A stretch of DNA of 64,000 bases from an uncultured Bacteroidales bacterium (GCA_903903985.1 CAIVAT010000187.1:1-64000); one strand, 5' to 3'; positions 52,801-62,239 are shown, counted from the first letter of the stretch. Program-made: numbers and translations. The notes: generated by a model not told the origin, from the sequence alone.

Positions 52801-55800
52801 CGGGAGCAGTATTGGCTGTCACATTGATTCTGACAGGTACATATTTCGATGGGCACCCAATGGGGAAGGTAAAATCGTGCGCAGAGGCCGGGTATGATTT
52901 TCTCACCCCGGCATCGCTGGTCAATCCATCGCTGCGGATATAGCTTGTTGCGGAATTTCCAACGATCGACCCGGTGGAGGTACTGGATAAAATCAACAGA
53001 TTGTTGCCGATGTCAAGCATCTTGCCTTGAAATGTCAGGATTCCCGTTATATCCATGACCGAAATCATGGTGACATCCTTTGCACTGTTCAGGGTAAGAT
53101 TACCAAATTTACCGGCGCCATTGCCTGACAGGATTTGTACCACTGGACCGGCAAGCAAAATATTACCGGAACCTGCATGGGTGGCTGAATTGTAGATATT
53201 CCCGATTACAGTAATTACATTGCCCCCGTCATTCAGAGTCGCGCTGTTTAAAGAAAGGTCGCTGTTGACCCTTACCACCGTGTTGGGCTGTAAGGCGATG
53301 ACCCCTGAAAGGTTGGTGTTGCTGATGGCCACCCGGCCAAAGTTTGTCCTGTTTCCTGCAACACCTGTAATGTTTTGTGTTGCGCCGTTGCCGTTGAAAG
53401 TCGTCAGCTGTCGTATTGAAATTGATCTGTAACCGCCTGTTGTCACACCAGTTCCGGCATCTGTATTCAGGTTTGTCAAACCGCCTGCAATGTTGACATC
53501 GAGGCTGTCGGTATCGAAAACAGAAGTAGCCTGGATTGTTAAAGTTCCTTTCAGTGTGAGGCCATGAACAGACAGTTTAAGGGTTTTGGACCTTGTTGTT
53601 CCATCTACCGTGAGGTTAAAAAGTGGTACCTGGGTATCAAGGGTCAGGTTGGTCATATTGCCCGTACCTTCGGTAGCGCTGCTGCCGAAAACGACGGTAC
53701 CTCCTGTTACCGTTGAACTTTCCGGCCTCAGGTAGAGGTCATTATAGGTGATGCTGGCTCCTCTTACAATATTCAAAGTACCTCCGGACATATTGAAAAT
53801 GCTGCCTGAATTCAATACCTCTAATTTAGCACGGCTTGGCTGAGAATTTCGCCCGTTAATGGTCACGGTACTGGTTCCCGATTGCTTATATACGAGAGAA
53901 CCAAGGCCATTGATCATGCTTCGCCTTACCTGGCCATTGACGAAAAGCAGTCCGCCACTGACTTCGATGGTTGGCGAGCCGGCACCGGAATATTCAATGT
54001 CATTATTTGCCAAGTCGGTCTCGTTTCCGATATAAATTCCACCGGATCTCACTTCCAGCATTCCGGCCAGGATCACATCCACGTCATCATCCAATGAGTC
54101 AGCAACATGAATAAATCCACCGTTTGCCGATAAACAGGTTGTTGAAGGGATATTGAATTTCTGGCTGGAGACGGTAACTGAAAGTGCAGCTGTTGAAAGC
54201 ATGAACGTTCCGTTGACAAGTGTCAGGGGCAAAATATTATTGGTAAAGGAAAAGGCAGTGGAGGTGACATTCAGTATCGGGGTTAATGAAGTCCCTTTGT
54301 TAACGGTCAGGGTATAAAAATCTGTAGTTGCACCCCTTCCGGAAATAGTGGCAAGCGAACTGCCGGTAAAGGTTACATCACATCTGTAAAGGTTGGGCGC
54401 CAGCAGATTGCTTAAATCAAAGATACCAGCATTCGCCAGGTTGCCACCCAAAGAGAGTGAATGGCTGACCGGTGTTCCTGTTGTTGCGATATTGAAAATT
54501 GCGCCGGCGGCTATGGTGAAGTTTCGGTCAACCCTGATGGTCTGGGCAAAATTGTTTTGCAGGATCAAATTACCTCCGTTTACCAACAGATCGAGTTTGA
54601 TGGTAAGGGAACGGGAAGCAACGCCATTCAGTTTGGCCAGTGCGGTTGCAGAATTTCCGTTTACAGTCATGATCCCATTCACAATAAGGTCCGAATTTGG
54701 CATGGTAATGACACGCCCGGTGGTTGGAGTAAGCATCAGGTTGCAGTAATTGGTAATCGACCGGGATGTTGGCGCACTGGAGATCAATGGAATACCAAAA
54801 TCAACACTTCCTGAATAATATTCAACCGTTCCCCCGCTTGATCCGAGAAAATTACCAAAATCTCCTGCAGGGAAAATGGCCGTGCCCCCGGTTGATGAAA
54901 TTTGGATTTTCCCGGTACTGCCGGGGATCACTGTTCCGAAGTTATGCCCCTTCGTTGTTCCAATAGTTAAAACGGAATTCAGTTTGATTGATAAACTGCC
55001 GGAAAAAACCGAATCGGTTTGTATGGTCACTGTATGATTATTACTGCCGCCATCACCGATAAAAACAGGGCTTCCCCGTCCGGGAATTTTGGTTGAAGGA
55101 GGTCCTCCATACGATTGGTTCGACCAGGTTGAAGGTGAAGTCCATAATCCATTGGCCCGACTGTAGAAGGCCGTAACGGAATCGAAAGGGGGAATTCCGG
55201 CAGTATAGTCACCCCTGAAACTGTTTTCATTGGGAAAGGAAATGGTGTTGGTGGTTTCATTCACCAGGGTTACATCATTCAGGTATGTCCAGAATGCCGG
55301 ATTGTATTTACCAGGGACATATAATGTATTATCCGGCAGATTTGCATAGTTAAACGAAAAGGCAACGGCATTTGACGGAATATTTGTAAATCCGTATTCC
55401 TCCACTTTCCAATAATATTGAAGGCAATTTCCGATGGTTGCAAACGGATGTTTCGCCGGAACAGGTTTAACTGCTACACTTCCATAAGTAGCAGGGATTG
55501 TTTTCAGGTGAACGATGACAGGTGTATACTTTGCCCCACTGCCAATGGGGAAAGTGTATGACGTGGTGTCGGCATATGTCCGGCGCAGTCCACCATCCGA
55601 TGGAGCACCTGAGGTGAGTATATACCTGTTTGTGCCCATCGTGCCCTCGATGGTAGCCAGTGCCGTTAAGGATAGCTGGTATCTTGCAATGTCAAACAAC
55701 CTGTCATTCACCAGGGTAAGTGTACCTGTTATTCCGATATCGGCGGCCAGGGAAACCTGGGCTGATCCGACTGAACCGGTTGTATTGTTGATTTCAAGAT

Positions 55801-58054
55801 TCTGAAACGTACCTAGTCCATTACCCGAAATTGATTGTGTTCCGGTCGATTTGTTCATGGTTATTTTCCCGGCACCAATATGTGTTCCGTTATTGACTAT
55901 ATTTCCTGCCACATAAACGGTTTTCCCGCCATCGGCAAGAATGCCGCTGGTAATCATCAGGTCGTTCCTGATGGTAAAAGAAGCGGCTGATGAAGCAAGG
56001 ATGAGACTTCCCGAGGTTTTATTGACCTGAAGGTTGTACAACCCATTGGTGATTGTCCCGAAATTCCATAAAAAGTAATTCCCGTATCCAAAAAAAGAGG
56101 TTGTATTATTATTTGGAGTATAGATTCCTCCGGGGTTGATAAAAAAATCATGGCTCACTGATACCGGAAAATTGCCGGTACCCGATGACAAGATTGCGTT
56201 GGCATATATATTGATCTGATTTGTGATCACCAGGTCGTATAAAAGGTTCACATTCGCATTTCCTGTTGATCCAAGTCGTTTGACTTCAATATTCCACAAA
56301 TATACCCTGGTAAATAAATCAACAGAAGGGGTATTGACCGGATTGGTTTCAAAAACAATTTTACCACCGGTCACAGAAAAATTCCCGGGATCACAGTTCA
56401 GATAAAGTCCGTTTCCATTGGTTGGGGTTCCATTGGTGCAGTCCCTGATAATTATTTCGCCTCCGGTCATGACGAAGGTCGAGCTGGGATTTGGGATATT
56501 GAAAATGGGCACCGCAGAGGTAAGCTCTCCGGCTTCGGTTTCGTCACCCCTCACGATCACGGTTCCACCGGTCTGAACATAGGAGGTCTTCCCGGAAGAA
56601 GTCCAGGTACTTCGCATGACAGAGGTATTTAAAACACCGCCCTCAATGATAACCATGGATGATGAATTGGCCGTATTCCAGAAGATAATCCCTGCACTAT
56701 GGCGGGTACTGAAATAACCATCAGAAATCCTGAAGGTTCCGAAGATTGACAGTGCACATTCCGCGTTCGTGGTTACCCCTACTGCATTGGCAGGAGCTTG
56801 CGGGAACCCCGAGTTATTCGAAGCGGTTGTATATACCGATACATCAGGGCTGGCAATCCACAATTGTGCCGCCAGTCCGATGGCATAATCCCCATTCTGG
56901 TCATCTGGACCGACAGGTCCCTCAGCCAGAGTAGGAATCAGAATGCTTCCTGTGAGTTTTAATGTACCATTCTTAATCCATAAGGCTTTTCTGACTTCAG
57001 GGTTATCCTGTGTGAAAGGGGTTGTTTGATATCGTTTGACAGCATTGGACCCATAGAGTGAAAAATTGGCAATGTTCGATGAATTTATCGTTAGAACATA
57101 CGTCTGATCAGTTCCCTTGTCAACAATCAGGTTGTAAAAGTCAGTAATACCGTTCAAGGTCACCGTGTTGTTCGCTTCCCCGGTAAACCTTACCGTTACT
57201 GCTCCGTTTGTGGCGAACTGGTCATAAACAGGTGCGGTAAGGTTTGTTAGCCGCACGATGCCATCGTTGGTGAAATTACCGCCAATATTCAGTTGATGAA
57301 AGTTGGAATGAAACCGGCCGGCCGGGGGCAATGTGCCCGGAATGGAATAGGCCGGAGTCATGTTGGTATTTCCCGTTCCGGTGGTGATTTTGCCGGTTGA
57401 TTCGACCGATAAATTCTTGCCGACTGTAACGACAATTCTTCTGGCATTGGTGGCATCGTTGATCTGGAAAGTCCCTTTCTGGATCATCAGTGAATCATAG
57501 ACCATGAGATTCGTATCGGGCAATGTGCCAATGGTCATCACCTGGCTGACAGATCCGAGGTTAATAAACAGATTGCTGTATGCAGCAATGGCATTGTCAA
57601 TATAAAAGCTTCCCGTTGTGGCATAATATTCAACGGTTCCGCCATTCAATGCCAGGAAAGTGCCCCCGTTGATTATCGGCATTTTCCAGTAAGAACCGCT
57701 GACCCTGCTGGTTCGAATACGCCCTTTCCCATTGAGGGTTATTGCCGGGATCGTATAGGTGGCCAGGTTTAAAACTGCACCGAGGTTGATCGTAATTGTA
57801 TGTCCCGTAGTGGAAATATTTGCTGACACCGTAATGGTCCGGCCTGTCAGGATGCATACAAAATCGTTGGAGGCAGGAGTCGCAGAACCTATTAAAGTAG
57901 TCCCGGTGGAGTCGGTGGTCCAGATATTAGTCCCGCTCCAGTTGCCTGACTGGTAACTGTAGTATTTTGTGGCAAAACCTTCAGAAGAAAAGATTAACAG
58001 TACCGAAACAAGGGTAACAAATGTATATATGGCTATTGAAAATTTTATTTTCAT
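49874..58054 (-). CDS. Giant T9SS-exported beta-helix surface protein
   Basis: The protein has 2726 residues from MKIKFSIAIYTF; ATG 58054 is preferred over the ORF start because the signal peptide begins there. Three large modules each open with a W-rich strand (GNWSGTNIW; GLWTSPSTWS; GPWTTLTTWS) and a VVI..G..VT...T turn typical of G8-like parallel beta-helices. Between residues ~1950 and 2150 four ~55-residue repeats read WINNGTF.HN.G.V.F.G...SG. The C-terminal ~80 residues (LYIYSKPEGGKQADLTIYNMVGQRLLH...GIYVVSLSTGDVVFNRKVYINNQW) are a T9SS type A sorting domain. It lies between the chaperone gene and the IS, in pilus-operon orientation. A surface fibre, matrix or adhesin is inferred. Confidence 0.85.
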   Translation of the reverse strand: MKIKFSIAIYTFVTLVSVLLIFSSEGFATKYYSYQSGNWSGTNIWTTDSTGTTLIGSATPASNDFVCILTGRTITVSANISTTGHTITINLGAVLNLATYTIPAITLNGKGRIRTSRVSGSYWKMPIINGGTFLALNGGTVEYYATTGSFYIDNAIAAYSNLFINLGSVSQVMTIGTLPDTNLMVYDSLMIQKGTFQINDATNARRIVVTVGKNLSVESTGKITTGTGNTNMTPAYSIPGTLPPAGRFHSNFHQLNIGGNFTNDGIVRLTNLTAPVYDQFATNGAVTVRFTGEANNTVTLNGITDFYNLIVDKGTDQTYVLTINSSNIANFSLYGSNAVKRYQTTPFTQDNPEVRKALWIKNGTLKLTGSILIPTLAEGPVGPDDQNGDYAIGLAAQLWIASPDVSVYTTASNNSGFPQAPANAVGVTTNAECALSIFGTFRISDGYFSTRHSAGIIFWNTANSSSMVIIEGGVLNTSVMRSTWTSSGKTSYVQTGGTVIVRGDETEAGELTSAVPIFNIPNPSSTFVMTGGEIIIRDCTNGTPTNGNGLYLNCDPGNFSVTGGKIVFETNPVNTPSVDLFTRVYLWNIEVKRLGSTGNANVNLLYDLVITNQINIYANAILSSGTGNFPVSVSHDFFINPGGIYTPNNNTTSFFGYGNYFLWNFGTITNGLYNLQVNKTSGSLILASSAASFTIRNDLMITSGILADGGKTVYVAGNIVNNGTHIGAGKITMNKSTGTQSISGNGLGTFQNLEINNTTGSVGSAQVSLAADIGITGTLTLVNDRLFDIARYQLSLTALATIEGTMGTNRYILTSGAPSDGGLRRTYADTTSYTFPIGSGAKYTPVIVHLKTIPATYGSVAVKPVPAKHPFATIGNCLQYYWKVEEYGFTNIPSNAVAFSFNYANLPDNTLYVPGKYNPAFWTYLNDVTLVNETTNTISFPNENSFRGDYTAGIPPFDSVTAFYSRANGLWTSPSTWSNQSYGGPPSTKIPGRGSPVFIGDGGSNNHTVTIQTDSVFSGSLSIKLNSVLTIGTTKGHNFGTVIPGSTGKIQISSTGGTAIFPAGDFGNFLGSSGGTVEYYSGSVDFGIPLISSAPTSRSITNYCNLMLTPTTGRVITMPNSDLIVNGIMTVNGNSATALAKLNGVASRSLTIKLDLLVNGGNLILQNNFAQTIRVDRNFTIAAGAIFNIATTGTPVSHSLSLGGNLANAGIFDLSNLLAPNLYRCDVTFTGSSLATISGRGATTDFYTLTVNKGTSLTPILNVTSTAFSFTNNILPLTLVNGTFMLSTAALSVTVSSQKFNIPSTTCLSANGGFIHVADSLDDDVDVILAGMLEVRSGGIYIGNETDLANNDIEYSGAGSPTIEVSGGLLFVNGQVRRSMINGLGSLVYKQSGTSTVTINGRNSQPSRAKLEVLNSGSIFNMSGGTLNIVRGASITYNDLYLRPESSTVTGGTVVFGSSATEGTGNMTNLTLDTQVPLFNLTVDGTTRSKTLKLSVHGLTLKGTLTIQATSVFDTDSLDVNIAGGLTNLNTDAGTGVTTGGYRSISIRQLTTFNGNGATQNITGVAGNRTNFGRVAISNTNLSGVIALQPNTVVRVNSDLSLNSATLNDGGNVITVIGNIYNSATHAGSGNILLAGPVVQILSGNGAGKFGNLTLNSAKDVTMISVMDITGILTFQGKMLDIGNNLLILSSTSTGSIVGNSATSYIRSDGLTSDAGVRKSYPASAHDFTFPIGCPSKYVPVRINVTANTAPGTVTVIPVNSKHYCTTDPGDYQLMFYWHVTSTGFSGLTVTHVYNYLQADVHGTENQYIGGRYFNGAWTQGTAVNTSQNLITFAGVSYLDGEYTAGYPSEFLTTLTYYSRNATLGGPWTTLTTWSTVSHAGAAATTYPNGQNVIIASGHTVTATGTGHRANSLILNGTAKLDLASTVGHDLGTVSGTGTMRLTPSTFGFYVFPAGNFSDFTSVTGGTIELSNATGTAVFPYLQTYNHLLLTGNGIKAMADIDILVNGTLTNSTGSGFKASTVGKLVLNSNWINNGSFDHNYGTTVFNGTTVLSGTNPDTLNNIQINTGSILTGPLSSTLGIAGNWVNNGTFNHNSGQVNFVGSTTLSGSSTTTFNIIRISSASVLVGKSAAAFIMLSNWINNGTFIHNSGGVVFDGATLISGSATSNFGNVTINATRSLTGPVSDTMSIALNFTNNGTFNNNGGTINFNGGIQVIGGSSSTLFENIIIGTGSITSISAPNQTLRSVLLCNGTLSANKKLTLLSNQTQTSLVDGLGNGEISGNLIMQRYLPVGFGYKYFSSPFQAATVGQFGDHMNLNASFPTFYRYDENRFFTGWLNYTNAAGILNPMEGYAVNFGPSFSPDTLDLFGVVNNRNMIPLTLFNSNRPFTLGFNLIGNPYPSPIDWDAGSGWVRTNIDDAVYYFNAGNTDQYTGTYSTYVHGVSSDGIADNIIGSMQGFFLHVSDGAYPVASTLIFTNSVRVNNLSPYFHKKTSDEWRPLLRISAKNEIQDSPGDPMTLYFNQDATMGFDVHHDALKLMNTDVLVPNLYAVTPDTSRLSVSGIPYPVDTITEVKLGFKTMQKGYVLFRICDIEYMPSNLFIYFCDRVTGIKQNIALHPEYRIHLDPGTDENRFSLIFSLKDLRYQPGKEDPFYVYSFRNRLYIYSKPEGGKQADLTIYNMVGQRLLHKAIMVEGYQEMDLTYPTGIYVVSLSTGDVVFNRKVYINNQW

Positions 58055-58112
58055 TTTTCGGACCATTCGGTAAAAAAACCATCCATTGCCACATAACACT
58101 CAAACAAATGCA

Positions 58113-59027
58113 CTACTTTAAAATAAGGTCCCCTTCTGCCATTTTTTGCACCTTGGTGTCAACAGGTGTCGAAAAAACCACGTGCAGTTTGCCAGATTTA
58201 TAGTCTATGCCCGGAATTCTGTCGAGGGTACATTGAAACCGGCGTACCAGGTTCGGTGTATAAACCGCAATCCCTTTGACAGACCCCACTTTTGTTTCCT
58301 TTCCCTGGTCAGAGATGTGTTTAACGATGATATCCCCGTAAACCGAGAAATTGCCAGTCCGGTTAAAAGTCAACCTGAATTTCGGGAGGGTGTCTTTCAC
58401 CATTTCAAATGCAAGGTCAGAAAGCGTAACCTTTGTATTGGCTTCTCCAAGGCGGATTATGACCGGAATTGTAATCCCGAAAATAGGGATCAGTTTGGCT
58501 GATACCGCCGTTGTATCAGCTGTAATTTCTTTTTCACCCAGTGGTTTGGCCTTTGGAATTGCTCTGAAATAGATATGCGAACGATATTCGCCGGGGTCCA
58601 TTTTGGCTCCTTTTACAAATTGCATTTTAATGATTTGAGATTTTTTAGGTGCCAGGGATACAGTCCGGGGATAAAACCTAAGGTATTTATCTGCAAAAAA
58701 TTGTCCTGAATCCGGAGCGGTGATGGCTTCAAACGAGCCATCGTCCTTCATCCTCATTTGTACAATGGAAATCAGGTATTTTGATGAATCGTTGCCCGTA
58801 TTTGCAAGGGTAAGTTCCTGCGATCTTACGGCTCCTTCAAAAACCACCCTGCGAGGCAGGATCAGCAGGTTCCCCTGTCCATAAATTTCAACGAATGCAG
58901 AACTACAAATAAGAGCAAGGATGAACAAACCCCGAATGAACAAAACAATCCGGAATGATCCGGACTTTTTCAAAGATAAACCTGAAAGTTGCATACTTCT
59001 TGAATTAATAAAGGCTGGCAGCTTCAC
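58113..59027 (-). CDS. PapD-like periplasmic chaperone
   Basis: This is a 304-residue protein with a hydrophobic signal segment (IVLFIRGLFILALICSSAFVEIYG) after a charged N-terminal extension. Residues ~50-170 form the first chaperone Ig domain: ILPRRVVFEGAVRSQELTLANTGNDSSKYLISIVQM and LRFYPRTVSLAPKKSQIIKMQF, with the R.VVFEG and P..V.L.P...Q.I.. patterns of pilus chaperones. GEYRSHIYFRAIP follows, and the second domain starts near residue 195. The exact start codon is uncertain. Chaperones of this group hold pilin subunits by strand donation. The two DUF4402 pilin genes directly upstream support the call. Confidence 0.8.
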   Translation of the reverse strand: MKLPAFINSRSMQLSGLSLKKSGSFRIVLFIRGLFILALICSSAFVEIYGQGNLLILPRRVVFEGAVRSQELTLANTGNDSSKYLISIVQMRMKDDGSFEAITAPDSGQFFADKYLRFYPRTVSLAPKKSQIIKMQFVKGAKMDPGEYRSHIYFRAIPKAKPLGEKEITADTTAVSAKLIPIFGITIPVIIRLGEANTKVTLSDLAFEMVKDTLPKFRLTFNRTGNFSVYGDIIVKHISDQGKETKVGSVKGIAVYTPNLVRRFQCTLDRIPGIDYKSGKLHVVFSTPVDTKVQKMAEGDLILK

Positions 59028-59076
59028 CCTGATTCACCAGAAAAGAGTACCAGATTATCTTTCCTGATTTGGTTTT

Positions 59077-59538
59077 TTAGTTGTAATTCACCGTAACATT
59101 CATGGGTGAAACAGAAACGAACACCCCAGCCAGTAATTCAGTTTCGGGATTCAGGATCGGATCACTGTCGAATGAACGAACGATCAACTTGCTATTTCCG
59201 TTGGGCACTTCCATCGGGGACGGCGGAACGGTTATTTTATAAGAATATGCTGTTGTTCCGGCAACTACAAACGAAGCGGCCGTAAAAGTGCCTGTGGAAA
59301 CTGGAAGTATGATATCTGACATTACAGCACTTGCACTCGATGGCACCAATTCAACAGAACCTGCAATGATAATGGCAACACTTTCAAAATTCAGGTCAAC
59401 TGATTTTGTAACGGTGATCGGTTCAACAACGGTTGCACTGATCCGCGTACCTGAAGAACCTTCCTGGGAATAAACAAAGGAAATAGTGAATGTAAAAAGA
59501 AGTATGAAAATTAGTGACTTTGTCATCATCCTGTCCAT
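59077..59538 (-). CDS. DUF4402 pilin-like protein, second copy
   Basis: This 153-residue protein has signal peptide MDRMMTKSLIFILLFTFTISFVYSQ. DUF4402 features are the early A.VVEPITVTKSVDLNFESV strand, SAVMSDIILPVSTGTFTAASFVVAG in the middle, YSYKITVPPSP, and the end GVFVSVSPMNVTVNYN, which matches the family's V.V.YN ending. It is 49 bp upstream of the chaperone gene. A strong terminator between it and the next pilin gene (59621-59649) limits readthrough. A -7-like box (TATCTTTA) lies just upstream of its start, suggesting a promoter of its own. Confidence 0.82.
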   Translation of the reverse strand: MDRMMTKSLIFILLFTFTISFVYSQEGSSGTRISATVVEPITVTKSVDLNFESVAIIIAGSVELVPSSASAVMSDIILPVSTGTFTAASFVVAGTTAYSYKITVPPSPMEVPNGNSKLIVRSFDSDPILNPETELLAGVFVSVSPMNVTVNYN

Positions 59539-59612
59539 TTTGAATAATTCGTATAAAGATACAATATTTTTATAGAATTCACACCAGCAGAGAAAAATTG
59601 CCTTACTTCTTC

Positions 59613-59649
59613 AAAAAAAAAGAAACGCTGTGTATGCTACAGCGTTTCT
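59613..59649 (-). terminator. Strong terminator between the two pilin genes
   Basis: AGAAACGCTGT (59621-59631) pairs perfectly with ACAGCGTTTCT (59639-59649), 11 bp, loop of 7. On the minus strand it is followed by a T-run (59613-59620). It ends most transcription after the first pilin gene, as expected when the major pilin is needed in excess over chaperone and usher. Confidence 0.92.
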
Positions 59650-59666
59650 TTTTATGAATGGCAATT

Positions 59667-60200
59667 TTAGTTATAGTTTACAGTAACATCAAAGGGAACT
59701 GCTGACACATAAACCCCGGCAACCTGATTGGCGGCCACGGTAACATCTGCACCAACATATAAAGTTTCTTCCCCCGAAAGGGCTCCCAACTGACCGGTTG
59801 GTGTTGGTGAACTGGTGAAGTTATTGACAATCATCGTTTCACCACCGGCACCGGTTGTGTTGGTAATCGTCAGGTCTGTTGATGGGAGTAAAATGGAATA
59901 GGTGGCATCAGGTACCCCGCTTACTGTAAAGGTAGCGGCGGCAACCGTACCGGCAACAACCGGGAAGGTCACACCTCCAACCTGGCTGCGGGTAGCTGCT
60001 GCAGATGCTTCCAGGGTGACAACACCACCGGTTGCACTTACTGCCAAATTCCCGAAATTCAACGGGACGTCCAATACAATAGTGATAGGTGAAACAATTG
60101 TAGCGGTAGCAGTTGAAGATTCAGTTACCTGCGCCTGGGCTGTAACTGCAAACATGACGAGCAATAATGCCAATCCAAATAATCTTGTAATTGTTTTCAT
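59667..60200 (-). CDS. DUF4402 pilin-like protein, probable major subunit
   Basis: This is a 177-residue protein with signal peptide MKTITRLFGLALLLVMFAVTAQAQ. The DUF4402 domain is complete: ATATIVSPITIVLDVPLNFGNLAVS, GVVTLEASAAATRSQVGGVTFP, AATFTVSGVPDATYSILLP, and the end LYVGADVTVAANQVAGVYVSAVPFDVTVNYN. Its alternating hydrophobic strands suit donor-strand polymerisation. It is first in the cluster and has a predicted Bacteroidota promoter (60326-60357) and a strong terminator immediately downstream, so it can be expressed alone at high level. That makes it the best candidate for the main fibre subunit. Confidence 0.85.
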   Translation of the reverse strand: MKTITRLFGLALLLVMFAVTAQAQVTESSTATATIVSPITIVLDVPLNFGNLAVSATGGVVTLEASAAATRSQVGGVTFPVVAGTVAAATFTVSGVPDATYSILLPSTDLTITNTTGAGGETMIVNNFTSSPTPTGQLGALSGEETLYVGADVTVAANQVAGVYVSAVPFDVTVNYN

Positions 60201-60325
60201 TGTTTTTGGGTTTAGGGGTTACTTTCTTTTTTTAAATTGTTATGTTGATTTATACTCGGTTCAATCTGCTATACGAAAAGTTTGTTTTATAGTTACAATC
60301 AGTTCATAAATCCTACACTTAAAAA

Positions 60326-60357
60326 CAAAGATAGGTCAAGGATATTCTCTTTGCAAT
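60326..60357 (-). promoter_or_regulatory. Predicted Bacteroidota promoter of the major pilin gene
   Basis: On the minus strand TATCTTTG (60326-60333) matches the -7 box TAnnTTTG and ATTG (60354-60357) is a weak -33 TTTG-type box at a 20-bp spacing. It leaves a ~120-nt untranslated leader. The rest of the 317-bp gap 60201-60517 holds a terminator (60379-60396) and AT-rich sequence. Confidence 0.5.
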
Positions 60358-60370
60358 TGGTAATAACCAT

Positions 60371-60396
60371 AAAAAAAAACTCCGGAAAACCGGAGT
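60371..60396 (-). terminator. Terminator after the choice-of-anchor/FnIII gene
   Basis: ACTCCGG-AAAA-CCGGAGT with A-runs on both sides makes a bidirectional-looking terminator. On the minus strand it lies ~120 bp past the stop of the gene at 60518-62239 and just before the pilin promoter. Confidence 0.85.
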
Positions 60397-60517
60397 GTCA
60401 AAAAAAAATAAAACATTATTTAGTTGGATTACACATTATTACAAAAAATGTGCCCCTGCCATTTGTCCGTCAATATTACCCTAACATAATGGATATAATC
60501 AAAAAATAAATATTTGA

Positions 60518-62239
60518 TCACTTGGAATTTTGGTTGGTCAGATTGCCTTTTATCGTCAGGGAACCGTTGTTCGTCATCGTGGCAGTGTTTTGTATGGTCA
60601 CATTGCCCATGATGGTAAGACCGGCTCCAACTGAAATTGTTAAATTGGCTCCTGTCAGTATGGACAGGCCTTTGCAGGCATTGCCTGTGGTCGAAACGAC
60701 CGGGCTGAATGGTTTGCCTGATGGGATTACCACGTTTTGGGTTCCAAGTGGCACCACGCCGGGAGTCCAGTTCAAAGCGTTGCCCCATTGAACCGATACA
60801 CTGCCATTCCATACAGTCGCCGGGTCGCTTATATAAATATTGTCCAGATACAAATTATTCCCGAGTTCACTGACCCCTCGAAAAAGAATTTTATTGGTTC
60901 CCGCCGGGATTGGGAAACTTTTGGATGCCCACTCGTTGGAAGCTGGTATATATGGCATGCCGGTTGCGCCTCCTGTATTCAAGGGTCCGGTTGGCCCACC
61001 CAGCCATGTTTTCAGCAATGAGAATGAGTTCCCGTCATCAGAGGATGCCCACAGTTCAAGTCGATCCACCTCTGTGGCATAGGTTGCATAGGCATGATCA
61101 AACGAAACGGACGGACCGGACAATGCACTGAGATCAAGGGTAGGCGAAATAAGATCAAAAGAATTGCCGGAAGGGATATTGTAAAAATCGGCGTATGCTG
61201 AACCCGATCCAATGCCAAATGCACTCACCGAACCGTCGCGCACCCAGGGTTTTTGAGCAATTGACCAGCAAACAGGGGGGTAAGTCGCAGATTCAAAATC
61301 TGCGACAAGCGGGAAACCGGTAATTGCAGCGCATAATGTCGCAGCAGACCAACCTGTTCCTGAAGAATAAGTGGGGATTGACGGCAGAACGGAATATGCT
61401 TTATAATAATAGGTGGTTGAAGGATTCAGACCCGTATGGCTGCAAGCTTCTGCAGATCCGTTATACAACACAGTTCCACCGCCGGTGATGGGATTTCCAG
61501 CCGAATAATTTCCGGAGGGTGTACCAAATGTATTCACCGTGTTGTAAGCCACCATCACATTGTTGCTGGCTATGTTTCTTTTCCAGGTCAGGTTAATTTG
61601 CGTGGTACTGGCTGCCTGGGCAAAAAAGCCGGATGGTTGCACCGGATTCGATAAGGCAACAAATGAAACCTGAATATTCGGTCGGTTTCCATTTGGGGTG
61701 CCCGACCCGGTAGGTGGCGTCTCATTTTGCTCCCAGAATTCATGCTGATTCATTGAATAGTCATACGTATCGAAAAAAACCGGGCCATTTGAGGCGCCAT
61801 TTCCACCATAATTAGCTTCACAGAGCACTAGAAGGTTCTGGTCACCGGTATTCAGGTAAACGAAATCTGCAATATCAATTGTCGTCCAGCCGGGAGAAGG
61901 AAAACTGGCAGAGGCATCATATACCAGCGTAGCTCCATCGATAAGTGCTCCCCAGGTAATTGGGTAAAAAGTTCCATCGGATACAAGTTTCAGGTAAATT
62001 TTAACTGGACAGGATTCAATTTCCCCGGACTCGGCATTCCATCCCAGAGCGGTGATCAGTTTGGAACTGCCCAACTCAGTGGATGTATAGATAGATGCAG
62101 ACCTGGCATAACCCTTCCATAAATTAAACGGGTAATGTCCCGAGGTAGTTCCATATCCGATTGTGATTTGCCCATGAAGTGTCATGCTGATATATATCAT
62201 TATGATCATCAAGTAGATAGGTTTCATATTAATCGTCAT
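60518..62239 (-). CDS. Secreted protein with FnIII-like and choice-of-anchor J-like domains
   Basis: This 573-residue protein has a signal segment (MKPIYLMIIMIYISMTLHGQ) and may start at MTINMKP or four codons later. Residues ~25-205 form a beta-rich domain (LWKGYARSASIYTSTELGSS). Residues ~205-305 form a fibronectin type III-like domain (ASTTQINLTWKRN ... HTGLNPSTTYYYKAYSV). Residues ~315-475 form a choice-of-anchor J/MAM-like domain (FPLVADFESATYPPVCWSIA...SFDHAYATY). The C-terminus ends in a short beta-helix-like stretch (LTISVGAGLTIMGNVTIQNTATMTNNGSLTIKGNLTNQ) and has no T9SS domain. Its first ATG overlaps the aroA stop as TAATG. Confidence 0.8.
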   Translation of the reverse strand: MTINMKPIYLMIIMIYISMTLHGQITIGYGTTSGHYPFNLWKGYARSASIYTSTELGSSKLITALGWNAESGEIESCPVKIYLKLVSDGTFYPITWGALIDGATLVYDASASFPSPGWTTIDIADFVYLNTGDQNLLVLCEANYGGNGASNGPVFFDTYDYSMNQHEFWEQNETPPTGSGTPNGNRPNIQVSFVALSNPVQPSGFFAQAASTTQINLTWKRNIASNNVMVAYNTVNTFGTPSGNYSAGNPITGGGTVLYNGSAEACSHTGLNPSTTYYYKAYSVLPSIPTYSSGTGWSAATLCAAITGFPLVADFESATYPPVCWSIAQKPWVRDGSVSAFGIGSGSAYADFYNIPSGNSFDLISPTLDLSALSGPSVSFDHAYATYATEVDRLELWASSDDGNSFSLLKTWLGGPTGPLNTGGATGMPYIPASNEWASKSFPIPAGTNKILFRGVSELGNNLYLDNIYISDPATVWNGSVSVQWGNALNWTPGVVPLGTQNVVIPSGKPFSPVVSTTGNACKGLSILTGANLTISVGAGLTIMGNVTIQNTATMTNNGSLTIKGNLTNQNSK

